DNA from: Lingula anatina
Taxonomy: Eukaryota > Brachiopoda > Lingulata > Lingulida > Lingulidae
DNA: 64,000 nucleotides
Direction of reading: 5' to 3'
Assembly: GCF_001039355.2 (NCBI RefSeq)
Contig: NW_019775718.1
Coordinates: 88,751-152,750 of the forward strand
A program made the position numbers and the translations under genes. The notes below the pieces were generated by a model, which saw only the letters and a program-made list of their open reading frames with translations, was not told the origin of the DNA and made no database searches. Below, piece after piece: positions 13,492 to 28,400 of this stretch (the first letter of the stretch is position 1; each line of letters begins with the position of its first letter).

Positions 13492-16400
13492 GCAAACTTT
13501 CTGTCCTAACATTCATGTTACAGAATGTACAATTTAATGCTGCCTAATTTACTTTATTTATTTTTATTTTCTTTTTTATTATTTATTTATTTTTTTTTTT
13601 TTGGGGGGGGGGAGGGGTCTATATTATATAGAAATATCATCAATACCAGTTGTTTTTGCCTATGAGTCATTCTCTTACCTGTATGATTTGATCATTTACT
13701 CTTATTCTGCCTTCAACGTCTGCAGCACTTCCCTCAGCAACACTTTTCACAAAGATTCCAGACAGTTCTGAAATGAAATGTCAAAAAAATTCAACTACAA
13801 ATGTCTATTGATTTCTACTGCATAGAGACTAAAATGGCAACCATTGTAATGTTTCCAAACTGACTGAGATAAAAGAAAGTAAAGAGACAATAACCCCCTT
13901 TAGGATGTCTGTCAATAAATATAACATCCTTCAATTTTCCACAAAATTAATTTCAAAACTAAACATCATCCCCTAACAAGACCCAAAGCTCTGACCAACA
14001 TCAAGTCATTTTCTTTTCCATAGAGAAATGTGATACACACGACACATTTACATCAGACTATACTGCTAGCTTTCTCACAGCTTTTTCCACGTTTTTACCT
14101 GCAGACTTGTCCCCCACATAACCAGCTATGGTAATCCCCAGACCTTGGGAGCCTTTGGAAAGTTCCACCTCAAAATACTCCACCTCTGGGTCTTCCTCAA
14201 CCTCAGGTTCCCTTGGAGGCTAAGAGCAGAATGATCAAACGGTAAATGCATTTCATATATAAAATTTTTTTTCCTATTTGTCATACAACTAAGTAAAATT
14301 TCTACGGCATCTTTTTTAAAGGAAAAATATCAGGAAAATGTAGTTTAAGATGAAACATGAATTAATAATTTACCTTTATTATAAGACAACAGGGGTTTTA
14401 CCCATCTATTAAGTTTCACCAATTTTATTTAACAGATGAGAGGTGATAAACACTCATATCCAAAACGCGTAGCAAAAGTATCTACATTGCATTTCAACCA
14501 AAGACTTTTCTATATTAGTTGCTATAGAAGTTTACTTTTTACTTCTTTTCAAAAGCAGGCAATCAAGGCCAATAAGTCGAAAGCACACATCATATCAGCT
14601 CAGAGGGCATCTATAATCATCAACAATCAAACAGCTCCTCATGTGAGTGCTTTTGATTACTAATTGATACTCCTACTATTCTTGATGTTGCGACATGCAA
14701 TCACTCATTTAGCCTTTCATATAGATAAAGCACTCAGACAGAGATACGCCTCTGCATCCAGACAGATCAGATATTTCAACTGCTTGCCGTATCTGCAGTG
14801 ATGTGCATCAGAAAACGAGGAGATTTGATTTTAATAATTTAATGCAGAAGAAAATCAAAAGAGCATTGCAAGAAAAAAAAGCTTATCATGCAAATCTTAT
14901 GAAAAAAGTTTTCAACATTTTAATTACACAGACTTTGGTATTGGATTCAAAAAACATGAAAAGCGCCTTAGAGACAAAACATCAGGCTAATCATTTGATA
15001 ACATTGAACAAATACAGTCACAAGCTCATTTTGAGACTATAAATATACATGTGACCAATATTGTTGCAGAATGCTGGGAATAAACATGCTGGGAGTGAAA
15101 AAGGGCAATTGTTCATGCACAAAGCTTTCAGGGGGTGTATCTACCTCAATGAAGTATTCATAACCCTGTAATATATAAAACATAACTGTCTGTGTTACTA
15201 ACCAACAAAACAACAAATGTACATGAAATAAAAGGTTCAGGACTAAGTTTCTTGTATTGTGAGCAAGTGTGGTTTCATATTTGAAATACATTATATATAA
15301 AAATGATTGATAACATGAGAAATATCCTACTGGAACAAAAATACTAAGACAATTGTAGACAAGGTATACACAGGTTTGGGAATTGCCTCTGGTCTGTGTT
15401 TTACATCAGGTGGAGCCTCTAGTCAGGTAGCAAATTGCAAATATTAAATATCTGCAGAGGTTTCCAGCTTATGTCCACCTCCTGTCCATCTAGTGTCCAC
15501 CTAGTCACCAAGTGTCCCAGTATTTTTACAATAGGTACATGTTCCACATATCATAATTAAACAAATGGAACAAAAAATCATTCATAATCTTAGAAAGGTT
15601 ATGGTTGTTTTGGTATAATTCATGTGAGGAGGGGTTAACACTTACTGTAGACAGAGGCTTGAAAGACATATATGCAAATGAACAAAGTAACCATGATATA
15701 TAAAAAAAAATCAAAAACTTTAACAGTTTCTTTAAGTTTTCAAATATACCCTGGAAACTTGCCTATGTTAAGTACACCATTCCCCAGTACACAATCCACT
15801 AGGATGATATCTAACATCAAACAACACCCAGCTGCTATGACACATTATACAGAAACAAGAGACCTACACCAACAGGTTTACTCTTTCCACAAGTGAACTC
15901 AAATATGACCTCCATTACCTCATGTACTTGAGCCTGTTCAATATACTCTGAGGTCAGCTGCCCAGTGAGGGGATCAATGTGTCCATGCATCAAGCCATAG
16001 TCTATTAACTGGTCATGACTCTCCACCTCCAATAGCGTGGCATACAGATGCTGCAGGTGCTCATCCAGTTCATGTGTGGGGACAATGGGAGCTAGTGGGT
16101 TCTGTGCTGTGGGAGGCTCGGTTACACCCCGGGCCACAACAAGGCGGACATGACTCCCCGATTGGCGCAACACTGCAGCCACCTGCTCAGAACCCATGCC
16201 GCGTACGTTAACGTCCCCAATCTGGAGGATGTGGTCTCCACTGTGCAGTCGGCCATTCTACAAATTTAAAGCAACAATTGAAGATTAAGAGTGTCATATT
16301 TTCTGAAGACCATGTCATATTGGATGATGTGTTTTCACTTTGAGGTCTCCCATACTGCTCAATAAGGGTAAAGAAAATAGTGTCCGGGGGGATTCCTTTA

Positions 16401-19400
16401 ACTTCTTAACTTTGGGGAGAGATTCCCAAGTTTTATGTCTTAAACTCTGCTCTTAGAAAAGAATGTTAAGACTACATTTTTAATTCAACAGAATACATTT
16501 ATTATACTAAAAGGCCACACAATACTGTGCTGGACAATCAATCAAGACCTCCTCATATCAATTAAAATATAAATCAACAATATCAATATCTGATCAGTTC
16601 CTTCTAAAGACATGCACAATTAATTATCCTTGTCTATTTCTACTGACTTCATAAACATTAAAAGCTATAAAAATTCAATGGGATAATACAATTACTGACA
16701 AATCATTAATATATTATCAACAAATATGGGTTCCTAACAAGAGAAATAAAACGTCAACAAAAACACCAAACTGAAAAAGTGCTGTCAGACTTCAACCTTT
16801 ACTAAAAAAAAAATCACAAGATTTTGATTGCAGTCAAATTTTACCTTGTCAGCAACTCCACCAGGAAGAATGGTCTTCACCACCACACCAGTGCTCTTGC
16901 CTCCAATAATGCCAAACCCAAGGCCACTACCATCATTAAGAAGGTCAATTACTTCGATTTGAGTCCATTCTGTGCTTATCTGAAAAAGCAAAGAGTATGT
17001 GGTCATTGTATGTGATAACGTACCAGTTACAATAATAAAGCATTTTCAATTAATTAACAAACACCTGCTAGTGCCTTTGACCCCCCCCCCTTTCCCAAAT
17101 TTTTGAAACAAATGAACTATATCTTTACACATTAAATCAAATAAACTAATTCTACTAAGTTGGTACAATATGTTTTTTTGAAAAATGTGAAAACACAAAT
17201 TAATGCTTACTTTACTGTTTTAAGAAACCAAATTAATGATATAAGTATGATGGTAAATTTACAGCTCAATTATTTAAACTTAAGATAAAGGTTAATGGTA
17301 TGCTGGTAATTGTAGTAATATGACCAAAAAACAAAATTAATGATATAAGTATGATGGTAAATTTCCAGCTCAATTATTTAAACTTAAGATAAAGGTTAAT
17401 GGTATGCTGGTAATTGTAGTAACATGACTAAAAAACAAAGTAATTAGGATCACCCTAGTATACAATGAGATGACACACATTATTCTCATGCAAATGAGTT
17501 ATTTGGCTGTCTGAAAAAAATTGACCAAACTCGCCCTTTTCATTCACGAAGTTGATTGCTATTTAAATTAACTGACAGCAATAATTTACTGAATTATTCT
17601 TTTGAAAGAAAGGACGTTATCAGTTTTACATTGCAAGAATCAACGTAGGAAAGGGCAAAATCTTAAAAGCATAGAAGTAATAATTGCCCTTCATTTTGTT
17701 AAGCATTAATCAGGGTTATAAATCCAGGAATTAAGTTATAAAGACTATGTATCCAGACAAGTGCCCTTAGTGGCATAAATAAACTCACAAATTTGCCAAT
17801 AAACTGAAATGATGGTAAAGTAACAGTCATTCCTGCAATAAGTACGATAAGAAATCGGGACATCTGCCAATCTTTAAGTGATTAATTAACAAACTGGGCA
17901 CCTTAAACAATTCTGAGACATTGGATTATATGTTCTATCAAATAAGCTTTCTTCAGAAACAGGAGACATCTCAAGTCACAGGGAAAGCAATGACTGCTAA
18001 TCATTAATTCCCTTAGGGTCTCAAAAGGAAACAATATACAGAGTAATCTTAACCAAATTTCCTGCAATGTATTTTTTCATCCTGCAAATTCTTTCCAACA
18101 CGCCATAAAAGCAACACGTAAGTCTTTTACAGGTTTCACAGCAACACTGAAAAGGATGCAAACTGGCAACTGGTCTTATAGCGAGTTCCTAGAATGTCCC
18201 TAGTTCTACCCCATTTACTTTCCACATGCACATTCAGAACAAGATACAAACATAAAAATTGCAAAATGGCAGTTGCATGAAGATGTTAAACATGCTGGAT
18301 TGTGAATTAATCACTTATGGGAATTAAGATATGAACTGTTAGCCAAAACAGAGCATCTAATGAATACACAGAGGCTTTTAACAATACACCATAGTATTAC
18401 AATGACAAGGGATCAACCTCAGAATTACCATAGGTATGGATTTTACCTGAAGATTCAATCCTTCGAGGTTATGACGTCGTTCACGAACCACATAAACTGC
18501 CGTCAAAATAGCACTGCAGTATGCAACGCTTAGTTCCATATCATTATGACTCAAAGCCATTGGAATATTTTCCAAGTGAACTTGTAAATGATGTGCTGTC
18601 CGTTTTCAGAGAAATTTCTCATGAGCTGCCACGGCTTTCAGTTCCCCGTGTAATAAATGTTTTTCCACAGTGTTCCAAAGCCAATGATTAAATCAGGTAA
18701 ACAATAGTGCAATCAGGAGGACAATGTTGTTCCCAAAGGAAAATAAAATTAGGGATGTTGGCTTGCAACCATTAAGAACAGGGCTAAAGAAACAACTTTC
18801 ACTCCTTGCCAACCAACTTTTTTTACTTTGATGTTTTGTTACATACTTCCCTCTTTGCTTAACCATACATTTTCAAAACCTTAAATGACCTTTCAGTATA
18901 ACATCCAAATACAATGGCTACATTATTCTATTGGTCTGTGACCACAACAAATATCAGGTGAATAAAAAAAAAACCATGAAAGCTTCCCTTTGATACTTTG
19001 TTTGATAGCGTTACAATGATTCTAAGAATCCACATAACTAAATTCCTCTCTAATTTCCTGTAGGCCTTATAATCTGACACTCAATATTGTTCACACAACT
19101 CGAACATTCAGCCTGAAAATGAAAAATAACCTCTTCCTTTTAAACAACTGTGAAAGCATGAACATGTTCCATTAGTCCTCCAATAAAGCCCTTCAAATAA
19201 TAGTTTCAAGCTCAGTATGCTTGCATTCAGTTTTTGAATTCTGAAGCACTGGCATAGAATTCAAACAGCAGGGCAAATATGGTGTCTGCTTTATCCAGAT
19301 TCCTACATGTGCAAACCCATTATCACCACCATAGTCAGCCACTTCTGCATTAAAGCACTCATCAAACATCTGTGATAAAAATACAATGATTATGTGATGC

Positions 19401-22400
19401 AAAAAAAATGTTGTATTCCAAATGTTACATATCACATTGTGTACACCGATTCTGGAATTCTTCAATAACTGCTAAATCCACTGACAGTTTTGGCCTGTCT
19501 GTTTTTTTACTGCCTGGATTCCATTCTTACTATTCTGAACCTTCTTCAACCCCAACTGCAATTTAGATCATTTATAAAGGGTTTCTCAGACACTTCTGTG
19601 ACATCTTCCCAATCTATAATACGCCAGCTTGTGATGGTTAGAAATACAACTTTATAAATGAACCTTATTTTTTAAGCCTTCAGGATTGTATTGGACATGA
19701 AACTTGACTGAGGATCAATACTAAATTGCTTTTTCTCTCAGAGAGCGTGTAAGAAACCTTCAACCCTTTTCACCCCTCAATGCTTAATAAGAGGTGACCA
19801 CAGGCAAAAGAAACATTTATTCAATTTGGTTCTTAACCATGATTAATACATCCCCCAGCAAACTTGAAAAACCTTCCTACTTGCTCTCATAATAGAAATT
19901 TGTTTGCATTACAGAAGGCAACACTGCTATATTAAATGGTGATCGAATTATCTGAATGCACACTTCAAAGACTCATCTTCAAAAAATTTGCTCTGTCTTT
20001 TTTTCCAGAGAACTTCCTTCTCTCATTCCACATAATCCAGCTGGAATGCTTTTCCTTTGACACTTATGTTTTTCTTTTTGAATCAGATCATATCTGTTTC
20101 CAATTTGCAATGACTTTGGCCAAATATACTTATTCATACCAATTTTGGGGTAACCATGGCATAGCCTCTGTCGCACCTAACACAATGTCTATCTGACCAA
20201 GATACTTGCAATCTTAAAGGGGCATAAAAAGCAGTTTTTGTTGGAAAAGTTTTTGTTGGAAATGATACACAAAAACACCACTTTCACAACATCAAACACG
20301 CGCCCAGTACATAGAAATAAGGACCTAAAAATCCCATTTACATCCCACGATTGTAACATGCCTTGCATGTCACGTGACTCAGACTTCACAGAAATAAGTG
20401 ACCATCATTTTTTCCCCTGTAAACTCTTAAACTCACCACCATGTCGGAGTCAGGTCCAAGAGTTGTTGGTGTCTTGTCAGCAGACGGTGGTCCTGAGTGG
20501 TCAGATCTTGGGATGGGGCCCCTGGCTAACACAAGTTCCACCAATCCTGTTGCCTTTTGTAAAATGCTTATGGCGTTTTGGTGGGAGATGTTGTTTGCCA
20601 AGGGCTGCTTGTCTATGGCCAGTATCTGGTCACTTTCCTGGAGCTGACCATCTCTGAAACAAACAAAATGAATTTATCAGTAAACAACGAAGAACAAAAC
20701 AGTTCAAACATCCCATGATCTGATACTCGCATGCAGGTGGTAGAAAACTTAATTATTTGAAACAATTACATACATGTTGAACACAAACCACAATAGCCAA
20801 CATATGAACCAAAACAGCCACGGCTAAGGCAGGCCAAGTCCTTCAGTCCAAATAGTCCTCCCCAAGTTGACAGAGAAATTAAAAAATCCAGTGTGTTATA
20901 CAAGCATATTTCAAGTTTATACAGACTTCCGAAAGATCAAATTTTCACTCGAGTACGGCTAAAATATTGTAAAGTCACCGGAGTAAAGTATCTTCTCTAT
21001 TAACCATGACACATGTAATCCCTGAATAGTGGAGTCTCTATGGATATGACCAAATCATAAACAGATAGTTCCAAAGATTATACAATACTCTAAGGATACC
21101 ATAATCACCATTTCTCTCTCTCTTAGGATTTTTTCCAAGCCATTAGCATCGGTGCTCCTGCTTCTCTTTTAAACATCACTTGGTGATCATTTTTGATCAT
21201 TTTCTTAATCTGAACAAAAACATAAATTCACCAACGCAACTGAAGATAAATATCACAGTTGAGATGCGATAATGTCACACAAAAGACCATTATATTGATG
21301 TCAATAGCGAGCACCAAAATAATCAAACCAATATGCTTGTCTTTAAAAAAAACAATACATTTACCTATTCTTTGAACAAAAAATAAGCAAGCAATAGTTC
21401 TATTTTCATCTTTGAATAAAAAATTAGCATGCAACTTTATTTTTAAATAAACAATAGTCAAGCAAATGTTCAGTTTCTCCTTTGAATTAAAAGTCAGGCA
21501 ATTGTTCAATCTTTTCACCTGCAGTATTCATAACTGTCACCCCGCAAAACTTCAACAGAGGATGTTTTCTCATATATCATCATCCATTTCCATGAAACAT
21601 GACAACTCTTGATTAAATGTTATTAAAAGCAACTGAAAGGTCTTGTTTGAGGTATCTTCAGTACATCCTGAATCAAGCAAAGATAGTAAGATTTCCCCCA
21701 TTTCAGACTTAAAAGCTGATGATTTGACATACACTATCCACATTTCACATTTGCTGTATAAAAAAGAAAGAAAAAAAATGCGAGGAGAACATTCTGGTAA
21801 TGAGAAAAATATGAGACACCATGACTGTTTCTTGCTAATCCTTTCTAAAGGTTCATGCCCAGCATGGGCTGCAACACAAGGAGAGAAGTTATTGAAAGCC
21901 TAATCCAATCCGTTCAGTATCTGTTTGACTGGATAATGAATTCAGTTTTAAAATGAAAAGGGAGGATATGCCACTTCAATAAAAGAAAAGGGTGATCTTG
22001 GCCAAGGCACAAGAGGGACAACAACAAATTGGAGATGAGTGATATTCATCTTCGTGTTGCATTCAACAGACTTCAGTCTTCTGTAAAACTCAAGGCTAGA
22101 GAAGGACAGAGAGAGAGATAGACATTCAATGATCTTTCCTGTTATCTGGCAATGACAATTTGCATTTTAATAACTTTAATTAAGAGCAAATGCTATAGCT
22201 AGTTTTAAAACAAGGCAGCAAAGCTGTCAAATGTACAGACAAAAAGCAGGAAATAACTATGCACAAAATAGGCTACTGTCAATTCTGATGCAAAAGTACA
22301 TTATGTTAAACTGCAAATTCAACATCAAATTTTAATTATGCTCAACAGGTAATACCAATGTAAGTAAAATGTGTAACAAGCATAAGGCTTCAGGCCCATG

Positions 22401-25400
22401 GCAGTTAAAGTTCACACTTTGAAAATGTATAACTTCCAGAAAAAGAAGCCAATTAGACTGCTTTTCCAACTCAGGCTGCATTTTAGTCCTGTATTTCTTT
22501 TTTGAACGTTTGTCAATCATCAGTAACATGGTTTTCCCATAATGGTCATCATGGCAGCAGCACCCAAAATTGTGTTTTCTTCTATTCTGATGCAATATTA
22601 CATANTAAAGCCAAAAAGTAAAACTGTCTTCCACTTATCCTGTTAACGATGAAAGTGCACGGCGACGGCGACGGCGACGGCGACATCGACGGCGACAGGG
22701 ACGGCGACAGGGACGGCGACGGCGACGACAGACGCAGGTGATGGCAATATGTACAGACACATCTGTGTCTGTACATAAAAATGATAATAAAAAATAAAAT
22801 ACTTGGACAAAATTCACACAATGAAATAAATTGACACATGCCACAATTCTCCAAACCTTTGCATGTCACATATATTTATACAGATTTTTATACTTTTAAC
22901 AAAATGAAGTAGACGTGTGGGGATGTCACCAATGCCACAACTGACTTTCTCAGAAAACTTAACAACAGCCCATGAAAAAAATTATAAATCGTCTGGAATG
23001 GTAATATTCTACTTATTGGAAACAAGCCTGGGGTCTTTTATTTCTATGAATTTTGAAAATGGGTTTATCGCCACCAAAAAGTCTTCAGCAATGCATTAAG
23101 CAAAACATAAAAAAATTCTGCTGCCTCAAATAACAGAACACATGCATGATGCATAGGATACCTTATGATGGTTTACCTACAAGTAAACAAAACGAACTAA
23201 AGAAGTGAAGGTGTCTGGAGTCAGCTTGATGTCCTGGTAATGGCACACATTTTTGGGAATGTTGGCAGTTCATCTTTGTTCTTGAATGCAATGGGCGCTG
23301 CAGTTTAATACCAAGTAGTTTAAAAATGACATTTTTGAGTTTTAAATCTATTGCTTTTTCTGTTGATTTAAAACTGTTTTGCTATTATATATCTCTCTTT
23401 GAATCAATCATGACTGGAAGACATAATTGTCAAAATTGGAAGACATCAAAATTGTCAGAAGTGGAAGACATCAAGAAAGTGGGCCTCCACAATGAGTGAA
23501 GTTGGTTCTATTTTGGTAATCCCATGCCATCTATAGAATTGTAAGGCAAATTAACTGGATAACTATTGGCATATTCAAAATGGTTTTTAGCAATTTCATC
23601 AAATGTCTTAAAAGTAATACAAATTGGTATTGGATCACTGCACAACAGATGGTTAAATGCTTGCCAGTGAAGGAGGAGGGGGGGACTTACTGGGGTTGAT
23701 ATGAACTGCCCTTTTTGGCAGGGAAAAAGGTCTGCTCTAGGTAAAATTTGATCTAGGAACATGGAGGTTTTATGGTAAAAGATCCACTTTTTTACAAAAA
23801 GACCTCCCCCCCCCCCCCACCTTCAAAATTGATTGCTATGGGCCTGTTGTGCTATTGAAAACATATGCATTTCCTCAACCCAATGACAAAGTCTAAAATT
23901 ATCCCATAAGGTGCACAGTTTATTCCTCCTTGGTCAAAAAAAAAAATTTTGCTACCAACACAGTCAATGACTACAAGGTGTTGATCAAACAAATAATTCA
24001 TTTAAAACTGCACTGGTCCATTACCGTAATGGATGTGGTAATAAGATAATGGGATCTTCAGCTTAGATGGTCAATCTTACAGTTGTAATCCACTGTGGAA
24101 AAGCCCAGTTGGAAGAATTCAAGAGCAGAGCTCTACTAAATTTTACCATTTTATGCCTTACATATGAAAAAGCTACATCCATCATTCATCATTCTGCTTT
24201 CATTCAAAGTTAAGCTTGAAGAAAAGATTATTATCATTATTATTATCATTATTATTATCATTATTATTATTATTATTTACTGACAAACAGTAAAGGCTTG
24301 CATCTACCAGATAATTCATTTAGTTAATAAAAAACAACAAAGATCTGAGAAGGTTGGTGAAAATAAAAATGCAAATAAATCATACTACTTATTTTTGACA
24401 AAATTATGATCATCCTTAGCATTCTCTTCTTTAGCAATTGAAATTAAGTCTACTTACATCATCTAAATCTTCAATTTAAGACACAAACACAATACTTACA
24501 ATCTCAATAGATTGTTCTCACACAAATCTTGCTAGTTCCAGCCTATTCAAGAAATTGGTTTTTCAAAGGTGTATGAGGAGTTACATAGAACAAACTCTAG
24601 CCAAAAGGCTCCCTGCTATTTAAAGCTTTTTTGATATGCCGTAGGTTAGAATTTTCCCTTGCCCCTCCTAACAGCATTACTATTCAAATATACAAGAATT
24701 AGCTTGAGAGTATAGCGTCAGGTGTTGAAAGTCTTTCCCCGCTGTCCTGGGATTTCACTTCCCAGGTCGTTCTATAGAATTGGTAAGAACATCACCAATT
24801 CTCTGCTTATCATTGGGGATCAGAAGAGCACTTGGTTATTTCATCCCATAATGAAATTTCCCAGGCTATCCCAAAGCTACAACACTATTCACTGTAAGAT
24901 GTGCAATTGTTCTGATGCTGAACATTGTGTCTCTTATCATCAAGCTTCTTGATGGACTGAATACTACATGGTCAGAATATATACAGAGACATAAAAATCA
25001 CGCAAACCACACATTATGCAAGTCAATCTTTTTAGCTTATGGCAGCAATTGTAACAGTGGACAATTTTACCCTACATTCCTTTTTAGAAAATTGCTGACA
25101 GGATCTCATCTTTCAGACTGTCTTTTGTGTACTATTGTGTCTAGGGTTGGCCACAAAATACAGCTATCTACGGATGACTACAGCATCTTTGTGTTGGCTG
25201 CAAGTATTGAGAAACTTCTGCTTGATCTTCAACCCATATGTGAGTAACGAGAAAAATGGAAAAAGCAAAAAGTCACTTTAATATAAAAATGGCACCGTTT
25301 CTTAAAATACACCAGATTCTACAGCGAAATACTTTCTCTAAAGAATCTTAACTATCACCTTCAAAAATGCTACATTATGTGCATAGTATAATATGGTTTC

Positions 25401-28400
25401 TTCAAAGAAATTTAATGAAAAACTATCTCAATGTGTGAGGTCTTTAACACTTTCAACAGGTTTGTTTTTGCTCCTAAACTACTGAAAAAATGACCTATTA
25501 TTTGCAGTTTAAAAACATTTTACTCTTTTCTTTTAGCTAAAAGGCAGAACTTGCTACGTGTTAAATGATGAGAAATAAGATCAAGTCATCGGCAGCCTGC
25601 AGACAACATCTTAGCAATGGGATTAAATGAAGCAAAAAGAAAAGAGACCTTTTTCCAACAATTCTGTATAATTATGAATCTGTACAATCATGCAAACATA
25701 CAATCAACTTTGTGCCCATGGGTTTAAAAAAAACAGAAAGGGCATTGCCATAGAATGAAATTATGATTCATGCTACTGAAACACATGCAGTCAAGAAAAG
25801 GTTTTACTTCATCCTCATTAGACTGTTACATTTCATTCTATGGGTCATTAATACATAACTCACCATATCAAAACAAACTCTTATTTAAAAAAATGATTGA
25901 ACGAATGATGGCAACTGGCAACATAAACAGTATGTGCACTAATGACTAAGCTAGTAAGGCATTAATTTCAAGGCCAATATATGTATTTATATACCTATTA
26001 CAAATCTATACATGGCCAACTTTTTAACCCACATTGACTATACTGTACATCTCTTCAAATATTTTCCGTAGAAAATAGCAGATTTAAATCAGGATCATTC
26101 AGGCACTTTTAAAATCCTATTCTGATGAGAGAGGGTCATAAAAAATGTGGATTTAAGGACAACAGAGCACAATCAATATACAATATACAAAAGTTTCATC
26201 AGGGGAATGCTCATTATTTCTAAAGACATTATAACTCTGGTAAAAAATTGATATAAGTTTTTCTTTAACTAGACAGCAAAGCTGGAAAATATACAGACAC
26301 TTAACAGAAATAATTCATTATCTGTGATCAATTTTAATATTAACCAACACATTCCAGTTAACAAAAACTTTAGTAAAAATAATCATACTGATTTTTGAAA
26401 GGAACCTGCCTTTTTAAATACAACAGATTTTGAAATACAACAGATATATGGTTTTAAATTAGAACTTATGGGGGCAAACAGACCGAAAGACTTTAAAAAA
26501 ATAACCCAAAAAATCATGCAGATTTTCAAATGTACCTGCCTTATCAACAAAGTCACTCAGCAAATTTGAAAATGAAAATATGGTTTGGTAGTAATACAGT
26601 GTACAACATACCTCATCTGTACATAAAATATAGAATTTTATCTTTAAATTATTTTCCTCATCAAGCACAAGTGAGACAAGCCCCAAAGCTGCATAGCCAA
26701 TACAAAAAAAAGGGGGGGGGGGGGGTTCTGGTACATGGAAGCAGATATTGTAATGTTCTGTTCCATTCAGAAAAAGGCCAGGGCATCCACTTACAGGACA
26801 TGCATACGAGCAAGATGATAAATGAACAATTCCAGATGGAGCTGCAGGATCAGAGGTATTAATGATCAAGTTGTCCATAATTACTGTTGCCAATATCAGT
26901 TGATTAAGTCAAAACGTGTGTTTTAAGAGAATTAGGTCTTTCACCTTTTTCATTGATTACAATAAAAGTGTCTTGACACCTAGCTCTTACCAGTTAATTC
27001 CATCTTAATTGAGCCTTTTATATCAACTCATTAAACAAGAAACAGCTGTTGTTATGTCACACAAATTTCAAAACAAACAATTCTGAACTGGACTTGCTTA
27101 TGTTTTTTTCCCTTGTAATATTGTTGAATGACTAAAGAATTTCAAAAGGGCAAAGCTGTATTATATGTCACTAAGGAATTATTGACTTGAAAAAGTTTTA
27201 AAAGGTTTCCACTTTTGATTCTTGGACACAAATTTAATTAACATTTATGTCTTCTGAAATTAAATGTTCCTGTTTGTCACAAACACAGTATCATCTGGGA
27301 CAGAGGGTTCACTGCTGTATGTCTATTCCTGTTCTTTTTGTTGAATGATTAGAGCTCAGTATAACAAAATGTTACTGCCATACATATCCATTAAATATTG
27401 ATGAGTTTCTTCAAATAAATAAAAAAAGTCCTCCCTATAATGAATTAGTTGACTTATAATTGACTAATATTCAACTCTGTAGGTCCCAGTAGGACTTTTC
27501 TGGAAAAAGAAATGTACAGAAAGGATTTGTTTATATGGGACTCCAGTGGGGGTGGGGGGGGGGGGGGGAAGTATATGTCATGATGATGCTGAAAAGATCA
27601 CGAAAAAATTGGGATATAATACAAATTATATTAAGGTTTCATTTTAAAACTGAATTACCACAATTTCTTGGTAAGAAATTGAATAAATAAACACTTAAAA
27701 AGATTTGATGTTTTTAATATAACAAAACTTCAGCAGCATACAAGGTCAGGTTTTTTAGAAAGCGAAATGGGAGATATAAATTCGGCTTTTTTGACCAAAT
27801 GTACTTCTCAGAATTAGGCTGCCACAGAAATATTTGAACGAGTGACACACAGATTTATAATAACACAAAGTGCCAAGAATCTGCAAACAACAGACACTTT
27901 TTATCCTGGTTGTCTATTAGACACTGAGTATGTGATATACATGGCAGAACATTATTGTGCAATAAATCTACATTTTCAAGCAAAGCTTTTGATACTGTAA
28001 ATTTAAAATTACTAAAGTAAGTTTTCCTGGTTAGAGAAATATAACAAGTGAAACCCAACATGCGGTATTTAAGATGAAAATTTGAAGGACAAATTCTTTA
28101 TTGCCTCATTGTCAATGAGGCCATCAAAACTCCAGAGAGAATAAACGGTATTTAGAATGCTAATATGAAGATAATATAGTTAAATGTGGGCCCACTTCCA
28201 TCAAGCAATAGATCAACGCTTAACAGACATTTAAGTGCAAGCATCAAGACTATACACTTATGAAATATGCCGCTTTTATAGTATGTGCCAGACATTATTG
28301 CATAAAACATATTCACTTGGAATAATTAACCATAATAATACTACAGAGACTTACCATATTCATTATAAATACCCTGAAGTCATAAGGGATATTAACATTC

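Larger units (their letters stand above)
16980..20436. other. MPDZ/PATJ intron between PDZ2 and PDZ1 exons
   Basis: Holds the 104-bp tandem duplication, the alternative first exon at 18447-18560, and a possible terminal exon at 19193-19369. The rest is AT-rich without recognisable features. Confidence 0.65.

Noticed and set aside
22582-22869. Minus-strand frames with Ser-Pro or Arg repeats
   Set aside because: They read through the GGCGAC minisatellite of the interspersed repeat and cross an N; not a gene.
26459-26893. 144-codon minus frame with possible donors (gtaagt, gtatgc) as another MPDZ/PATJ start exon
   Set aside because: The gtaagt donor is in the wrong phase for exon 4; the gtatgc option fits but is weak, and nothing resembles a conserved N-terminus.
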